A stretch of 9,491 bases of DNA, taken from Deltaproteobacteria bacterium UBA2957 (lineage in GTDB: Bacteria > Myxococcota_A > UBA796). Positions 6,600 to 9,491 of the stretch are shown here, piece by piece (the stretch's first letter is position 1; the number at the start of each line of letters is the position of its first letter). Both the position numbers and the translations under genes were made by a program. The stretch spans positions 10,690-20,180 of the forward strand of contig DEBL01000205.1 of the NCBI GenBank assembly GCA_002348535.1, in the 5' to 3' direction. The notes below the pieces were generated by a model. It saw only the letters and a list, made by a program, of their open reading frames with translations, was not told where the DNA came from and searched no databases.

Positions 6600-7636
6600 T
6601 CTTCGCCCGCCTGACCGATCATGGACCACAACAGCTTGAGTAGCGCATCTGTTCCTTCGTGTATGGGAGCGGAAATCACCGCAACGGACCTACCAGTTTC
6701 GCGTTCAAATGTAGCTTTCACCTCTTCAATTACCGCATCGTCGACGAGGTCCAACTTGGTCAGCACAATGACTTCCGGTCGCTGGGCGAGGTTGCTGTCA
6801 TAGCGCTCCAATTCGTGGCGCAGTGCCCGGTAGCGTCGAAGACTGTCCAACTCATCGCTGCTGCCGCCATGCACAGCGCCTTCGTCGTGTTCCCCTAAAC
6901 TCACCAAGTGGGCGAGGACCCGGGTTCGCGAGACGTGCCTGAGAAATTGGTGGCCAAGGCCGGTTCCGTCACTGGCACCTTCCACGAGGCCCGGAATATC
7001 CGCAATCACAAATGATGCGTCCAAGCCAAGTTTGACCACTCCCAACGAAGGGGCGAGCGTGGTGAAGGGGTAGTCTGCGACTTTCGGCTTGGCAGCGCTC
7101 ACCGCGGATATGAAGGTTGACTTGCCGGCATTCGGAAACCCAAGGAGACCGACATCGGCCATCAACATCAGTTCGAGCCGCAGCGATCGCTCCTCACCCG
7201 GAATGCCCGTGGTTGTTTTAGTGGGAGCCCGATTGGTGCTGCTCTTGAAGAACAGGTTGCCACGTCCGCCTGCGCCACCCTTCGCAGCAATCCAGTGTTG
7301 CTCATTTTCGGTGAGGTCGGCGAGAATCTCGCCGGTATCCTCGTCGAAGACTCGCGTGCCGACCGGCACCGTGATGACCACTGACTCGCCGCCTGCACCG
7401 GTTTGCTGTTTGCCCCGCCCGTGCTCACCCCGCTGGGCTCGCCAGATGGTCTTCCCTCGCAACTCCAGAAGTGTGGTCTTCCTGTGGGATGCGACCATGA
7501 TGATGTCGCCACCTCGGCCACCGTCACCGCCGTCTGGGCCACCAAAGGCGACAAACTTCTCACGGCGAAATGATCGGCATCCGTTGCCGCCCGCGCCGCT
7601 GGATATCTGGATGTGGGCTTCGTCTATGAATCGCAT
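6596..7636 (-). CDS. obg: Obg/CgtA ribosome-assembly GTPase
   Basis: A 346-residue essential GTPase that acts late in 50S assembly and links it to nucleotide pools and the stringent response. Residues 1-158 form the glycine-rich Obg fold (SGAGGNGCRSFRREKF, GGPDGGDGGRGGD, GGAGGRGNLFFKSSTNRAP). The G domain follows: G1 GFPNAGKST (166-174), G2 YPFTTLAP (189-196), G3 DIPGLVEGASDGTGLG (213-228), G4 TKLD (293-296) and G5 SAP (322-324). The protein ends just after the G domain, so the variable C-terminal extension of E. coli ObgE (390 aa) is essentially absent. ATG at 7636 has a strong Shine-Dalgarno (GGAGGAG), which lies inside a hairpin (7642-7665). The gene is 37 nt after rpmA, the classical rplU-rpmA-obg order. 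Confidence 0.98.
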   Translation of the reverse strand: MRFIDEAHIQISSGAGGNGCRSFRREKFVAFGGPDGGDGGRGGDIIMVASHRKTTLLELRGKTIWRAQRGEHGRGKQQTGAGGESVVITVPVGTRVFDEDTGEILADLTENEQHWIAAKGGAGGRGNLFFKSSTNRAPTKTTTGIPGEERSLRLELMLMADVGLLGFPNAGKSTFISAVSAAKPKVADYPFTTLAPSLGVVKLGLDASFVIADIPGLVEGASDGTGLGHQFLRHVSRTRVLAHLVSLGEHDEGAVHGGSSDELDSLRRYRALRHELERYDSNLAQRPEVIVLTKLDLVDDAVIEEVKATFERETGRSVAVISAPIHEGTDALLKLLWSMIGQAGEE

Positions 7637-7641
7637 GGACT

Positions 7642-7665
7642 ACTCCTCCGCGGAAGGGGAGGAGT
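7642..7665 (-). promoter_or_regulatory. Hairpin sequestering the obg Shine-Dalgarno sequence
   Basis: In the mRNA, ACTCCTCC (7665-7658) and GGAGGAGT (7649-7642) are perfect 8-bp complements with an 8-nt loop. The 3' arm contains the whole obg Shine-Dalgarno and the stem ends 5 nt before the ATG. No U-run follows, so this is not an intrinsic terminator. It should lower obg initiation relative to rpmA unless opened by translation or a factor. Confidence 0.55.
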
Positions 7666-7673
7666 GCGTTGCC

Positions 7674-7937
7674 TTATGCTTGCGCTTCAGCGACGACGAC
7701 GCTCACCAACCGACGGTTGTTGCGCTGATGGTAGCGAACGTGGCCGTCCACGGTTGCAAAGATGGTCCAGTCGCGGCCGACGCCCACGCCATCACCGGGA
7801 TGGAATCGGGTCCCAAGCTGGCGAACGATAATGTTCCCGGCTTTTACAAACTGACCGTCACCGCGTTTTACGCCGCGGTACTGTGGATTGGAGTCGCGAC
7901 CGTTTCGGGTGCTTCCTTGTCCTTTTTTATGTGCCAT
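7674..7937 (-). CDS. rpmA: 50S ribosomal protein bL27
   Basis: An 87-residue large-subunit protein whose N-terminal tail reaches the peptidyl-transferase centre. The classic N-terminus MAHKKGQGSTRNGRDSNPQY and the core KAGNIIVRQLGTRFHPGDGV are diagnostic. It begins directly with AHKK after Met, without the cleaved N-terminal extension found in Firmicutes. ATG at 7937 has Shine-Dalgarno GGGAG about 6 nt upstream, partly overlapping the rplU TAG stop; only 10 nt separate the two genes, so they are co-translated. Length is normal. Confidence 0.99.
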   Translation of the reverse strand: MAHKKGQGSTRNGRDSNPQYRGVKRGDGQFVKAGNIIVRQLGTRFHPGDGVGVGRDWTIFATVDGHVRYHQRNNRRLVSVVVAEAQA

Positions 7938-7947
7938 TTGTAGCTCC

Positions 7948-8256
7948 CTAAGCCTTAATCTTTGTGACTTTAACGCGTGTCAGTGAAGGACGCTGTGCTT
8001 TGCGAACGCGGCTGCGTCGTGTCGGACGGTACTTGAAGGTGCTGCGCTTTTCACCCAGCTCCTGTGCAATCACTTCGACGGTGACTTTCGCGCCCTTTAC
8101 GATCGGTGTGCCGACCTTGACTTTTTCTCCGCCGATCAGGAGCACATCGTCGATATCGACGGTGTCGCCTGCCTCAGCATTGATGCGATCGAGGGTGAGT
8201 TCGTCCCCCTCTTCAAGGCGGAACTGCTGGCCCGAGTGTGCGATTACTGCGTACAT
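7948..8256 (-). CDS. rplU: 50S ribosomal protein bL21
   Basis: A 102-residue large-subunit protein that binds 23S rRNA early in assembly. It begins MYAVIAHSGQQFRLEEGDEL, matching the usual 'MYAVI..GGKQYrV..Gd' start, and contains GDTVDIDDVLLIGGE and the basic FKYRPTRRSRVRKAQRP. The C-terminal TRVKVTKI is typical, but the common GHRQ motif just before it is replaced here (KAQRPSLT). ATG at 8256 has Shine-Dalgarno GGAGG 5 nt upstream. First gene of the rplU-rpmA-obg set, with its own promoter about 90 nt upstream. Confidence 0.98.
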   Translation of the reverse strand: MYAVIAHSGQQFRLEEGDELTLDRINAEAGDTVDIDDVLLIGGEKVKVGTPIVKGAKVTVEVIAQELGEKRSTFKYRPTRRSRVRKAQRPSLTRVKVTKIKA

Positions 8257-8295
8257 GGAGTCCTCCGGTGAATCCCGAGGGTAAAATCGAGTTTC

Positions 8296-8334
8296 GAGGC
8301 GTGGCAGAAGACCCGAGAGATCCGATCCCGCCTC
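8296..8334 (-). other. Possible stem in the rplU leader
   Basis: Within the roughly 80-nt untranslated leader, GAGGCG (8334-8329) and CGCCTC (8301-8296) are complementary, enclosing a 27-nt loop. It could be a leader structure for autoregulation by a ribosomal protein, as known for other r-protein operons, but 6 bp with a large loop is weak evidence. Confidence 0.2.
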
Positions 8335-8345
8335 ACAGACCCGCC

Positions 8346-8374
8346 TGTTTACGGCCTTAGGCCCGAAGTGTCAA
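8346..8374 (-). promoter_or_regulatory. Sigma-70-type promoter for rplU-rpmA-obg
   Basis: A perfect -35 TTGACA (8374-8369) is followed after exactly 17 nt by TAAACA (8351-8346), a weak -10. Transcription would begin near 8339, giving a leader of about 80 nt before rplU. The hexamer TGACAC occurs twice with a 16-nt period (8389-8384 and 8373-8368), the second overlapping the -35; this could be an operator or chance. Confidence 0.55.
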
Positions 8375-8403
8375 GGGCGAAACGTGTCAGAAACCGATCG
8401 ATG

Positions 8404-8619
8404 TCACTCGATTGGTGCACGGATCCGAGCCGGGGCGGTGACCGCATCGGAATCGTTCTCGTAGGGACAATGGCGGCATCGCGAGTGACAACAACGGCCT
8501 CGCTCGCGGAGGTAGGACGCAGTCATCACCATCAGCCCGCTGTAGGGGTCGATGTATGCTGGTTGGCCTTGGCGGACGGCAGCGTCGTGCACCCGCTGGA
8601 TGTGGGGAGAGTTGGTCAC
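8404..8619 (-). CDS. DUF5522 family small cysteine-rich protein
   Basis: A 71-residue protein from GTG at 8619. The stretch PAYIDPYSGLMVMTASYLRE, then RGRCCHSRCRHCPYE, matches the DUF5522 pattern ('Y.d..G..VfT..yhl.RG.CC...CRHCPY'), a family of small proteins of unknown role. The four cysteines (CC-x3-C-x2-C) and the histidines suggest a metal or cluster site; that is inference. The frame is open further upstream to TTG at 8709, directly after the previous gene's TAA, which would give 101 residues; a TTG at 8635 is also possible. I prefer GTG because the family is short and because the sequence upstream holds a hairpin and a promoter-like signal. No Shine-Dalgarno precedes the GTG. A tail (TAPARIRAPIE) follows the domain. 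Confidence 0.75.
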   Translation of the reverse strand: MTNSPHIQRVHDAAVRQGQPAYIDPYSGLMVMTASYLRERGRCCHSRCRHCPYENDSDAVTAPARIRAPIE

Positions 8620-8625
8620 ACTGGG

Positions 8626-8654
8626 GTTATAATGCAACGAGCGATCATCCCCAA
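8626..8654 (-). promoter_or_regulatory. Candidate sigma-70-type promoter for the DUF5522 gene
   Basis: TTGGGG (8654-8649) and TATAAC (8631-8626, 5 of 6 to the -10 consensus) are separated by 17 nt. The -10 ends 6 nt before the GTG at 8619, so a start point at the usual distance would put the mRNA 5' end on or beside the start codon (leaderless). The -35 match is only TTG, so support is moderate. Confidence 0.4.
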
Positions 8655-8670
8655 GAGAGATGACCGCTCG
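8638..8670 (-). repeat. 12-bp hairpin between the 57-residue gene and the DUF5522 gene
   Basis: In the minus-strand RNA, CGAGCGGTCATC (8670-8659) pairs with GATGATCGCTCG (8649-8638) over 12 bp with one G-U pair and a 9-nt loop. No good U-run follows (TTGCATT), so it may be a poor terminator for the upstream gene, or, as DNA, an operator overlapping the -35 and spacer of the DUF5522 promoter. Confidence 0.5.
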
Positions 8671-8709
8671 CCGTGTTGCAGCCCGTACGGTTGCGCAGCA
8701 GTGCCCCAA

Positions 8710-8883
8710 TTAAATGGGATGAACTTCGTCCCGAAGGTCCTCGGTGACGAGGTCGAGCAGGGTGGTGCTCAACTCAATGATCTGCTGATGCGTGAAGCCC
8801 TCGCCCTTCAACTGGCGGTAGAAGCTCTTCGCGACGGACTTGTTGCGGTGCAAGTACAGTTCTTCAGAGTGCTCGTATGTCAT
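8710..8883 (-). CDS. 57-residue protein of unknown function behind a sigma-54 promoter
   Basis: ATG at 8883 to TAA at 8710 encodes 57 residues, starting MTYEHSEELYLHRNKSVAKS and ending DLVTEDLRDEVHPI. It is charged and predicted fully helical, with two helices (about 5-28 and 31-52) joined at GEGF; no cysteine, signal peptide or membrane segment. The sequence looks like a real protein (amphipathic helices, ordinary codon use) and not a shadow, and a sigma-54 promoter lies at the right distance with about 28 nt of leader. No clear Shine-Dalgarno is seen. I recognise no named family. A helical hairpin of this size could be a small regulatory or adaptor protein, but that is a guess. Confidence 0.7.
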   Translation of the reverse strand: MTYEHSEELYLHRNKSVAKSFYRQLKGEGFTHQQIIELSTTLLDLVTEDLRDEVHPI

Positions 8884-8920
8884 GAGATCGGTCCGGGGTA
8901 AGGGGTGTCGCAGTCCCAGG

Positions 8921-8938
8921 AAGCAAGGTCCGTGCCAA
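8921..8938 (-). promoter_or_regulatory. Sigma-54 (RpoN) -24/-12 promoter
   Basis: TTGGCACGGACCTTGCTT matches the consensus yTGGCACG-N4-TTGCW at every defined position, with the invariant GG (8936-8935) and GC (8924-8923) 10 nt apart. Transcription would start near 8911, leaving about 28 nt before the ATG at 8883. Sigma-54 promoters need an ATP-driven activator bound upstream; the inverted repeat at 9020-9045 is at a suitable distance. Confidence 0.8.
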
Positions 8939-9019
8939 TCCAGCTAAAGCGTGTACATCGCTGTGATGAGCTAAAAAGGAAAGGGCGAATTGGAACCGTT
9001 TTTGCGCATCGAACTGCAC

Positions 9020-9045
9020 GAGGTGCGAATACAATTTCGCACCTC
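9020..9045 (-). repeat. 10-bp perfect inverted repeat (enhancer site or terminator)
   Basis: gaggtgcgaa (9020-9029) and ttcgcacctc (9036-9045) are perfect complements around a 6-nt spacer. It begins 5 nt after the TPR gene's stop and is centred about 120 bp upstream of the sigma-54 start site. No U-run follows on the minus strand. It may be a terminator hairpin for the TPR gene, an activator-binding site, or both. Confidence 0.6.
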
Positions 9046-9050
9046 ATCCG

Positions 9051-9491
9051 TCACCGGCTTGGGCTGGCAACCATCCGAATGTAGCGGTTGATGTTTGCGA
9101 TGTCGGGGTCGATTCGAGCAGCGCTCTCGAGATCGCCGAGAGCCAAGTCCGGTCGGCGCCGGTAGTGGTGACAAATGCCTCTTCTGCAAAGCGCCATTGC
9201 ATGGTCGGGTTCGCGGTCGATCGCCGCCGTGTAGTGATCGATGGCTTGTGCATAATCTTTTGTGGCGAAAGAGAGGTCACCCAAGTCGACGTGCGGCAAC
9301 GGTGAATGCGGGGCGGACAGCATCGCCTTGGTGAAATCACTCAGTGCCGCGGTGGTGTCTCCTTGATCTCGTGCGCAGCGGCCTCGCATAAGTCGGGCTT
9401 CAAGGTGGTCCGGGCTCCAGTCGAGGACGTCGGTGAGGTGAGCATATGCGTCGCCGAGGGCGCCGCGTCGAAAGGCATGGTGAGCATGACT
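9051..9491 (-). CDS. TPR protein, C-terminal part (N-terminus outside window)
   Basis: The frame is open from the right edge to TGA at 9051, showing the last 147 residues. They form four consecutive 34-residue-type TPRs: FRRGALGDAYAHLTDVLDWS; LMRGRCARDQGDTTAALSDF with TKAMLSAP; GDLSFATKDYAQAIDHYTAA with IDREPDHA; and RRGICHHYRRRPDLALGDLE with SAARIDPD. A short tail (NINRYIRMVASPSR) ends the protein. The repeats indicate a protein-protein interaction scaffold; what lies N-terminal, and so the actual function, cannot be seen. A methionine at 9389 is internal to a repeat and is unlikely to be the start. Confidence 0.85.
   Translation of the reverse strand, partial: SHAHHAFRRGALGDAYAHLTDVLDWSPDHLEARLMRGRCARDQGDTTAALSDFTKAMLSAPHSPLPHVDLGDLSFATKDYAQAIDHYTAAIDREPDHAMALCRRGICHHYRRRPDLALGDLESAARIDPDIANINRYIRMVASPSR

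Noticed and set aside
7642..7665. Intrinsic terminator between rpmA and obg
   Set aside because: The hairpin is perfect but is followed by AGTCC and the obg start, not by a U-run; sequestration of the Shine-Dalgarno explains it better.
7089..7943. 284-codon open frame on the + strand
   Set aside because: Antisense to obg and rpmA; the Pro/Ser/Arg-rich translation is what the reverse of high-G+C coding sequence usually gives.
8368..8901. 177-codon open frame on the + strand
   Set aside because: Antisense to the DUF5522 gene and the 57-residue gene; DUF5522 is recognisable on the minus strand and the promoter signals point that way.
1..9491. Mobile element, CRISPR array, toxin-antitoxin or defence system
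   Set aside because: No transposase, integrase, nuclease, spaced direct repeats or paired small toxin-like genes were seen; the region reads as stable housekeeping sequence.

Overview
The window is a tightly packed bacterial chromosomal segment of moderately high G+C (roughly 55-60% by eye). Every gene I can support lies on the minus strand, so the biological reading order runs from position 9491 down to 1. Fourteen coding regions are visible, two of them cut by the window edges. Gene content (bL21, bL27, Obg, RsfS, RlmH, MsrB, hemolysin III, a DjlA-like J protein, a DUF5522 protein, a probable soluble lytic transglycosylase, two lipidated or exported proteins, several TPR proteins) and a textbook sigma-54 promoter suggest a Gram-negative of the former Deltaproteobacteria (Myxococcota-like). 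This placement is inference from style and gene order, not a database result. I see no mobile element, phage gene, CRISPR array or tRNA/rRNA.

In transcription order: (1) 9491-9051, the C-terminal 147 codons of a TPR protein, followed by a 10-bp perfect inverted repeat. (2) 8938-8710, a near-perfect -24/-12 (sigma-54) promoter followed by a 57-residue protein. (3) 8670-8404, a 12-bp hairpin, a sigma-70-like promoter overlapping it, and a small DUF5522 cysteine-rich protein. (4) 8374-8257, a sigma-70-like promoter and about 80 nt of leader with a possible stem. (5) 8256-4924, rplU, rpmA, obg, an uncharacterised lipoprotein gene, rsfS and rlmH. This is a ribosome-synthesis and ribosome-assembly cluster, with ATGA or GTGA overlaps at two junctions and a hairpin that buries the obg Shine-Dalgarno sequence. 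(6) 4886-3732, a TPR protein with an unfamiliar C-terminal domain. (7) 3672-1, a DjlA-like membrane co-chaperone, msrB, a hemolysin III family membrane protein that overlaps msrB, and the N-terminal 476 codons of an exported TPR-rich protein that looks like the superhelical part of a soluble lytic transglycosylase.

From rplU to the left edge the gaps between genes are 84 bp or less and no hairpin-plus-U-run terminator is evident, so a long polycistronic unit led by the rplU promoter is possible. Its first half serves the 50S subunit: two large-subunit proteins, the Obg assembly GTPase, the RsfS silencing factor that binds uL14, and RlmH, which methylates 23S pseudouridine 1915. The second half concerns the envelope and protein quality control.

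The parts most worth a second look are the sigma-54-driven 57-residue gene with its upstream inverted repeat, the TPR plus unknown-domain protein after rlmH, the lipoprotein embedded in the ribosome cluster, the beta-rich insertion in the DjlA-like protein, the sequestered obg ribosome-binding site, and the odd start of rsfS.
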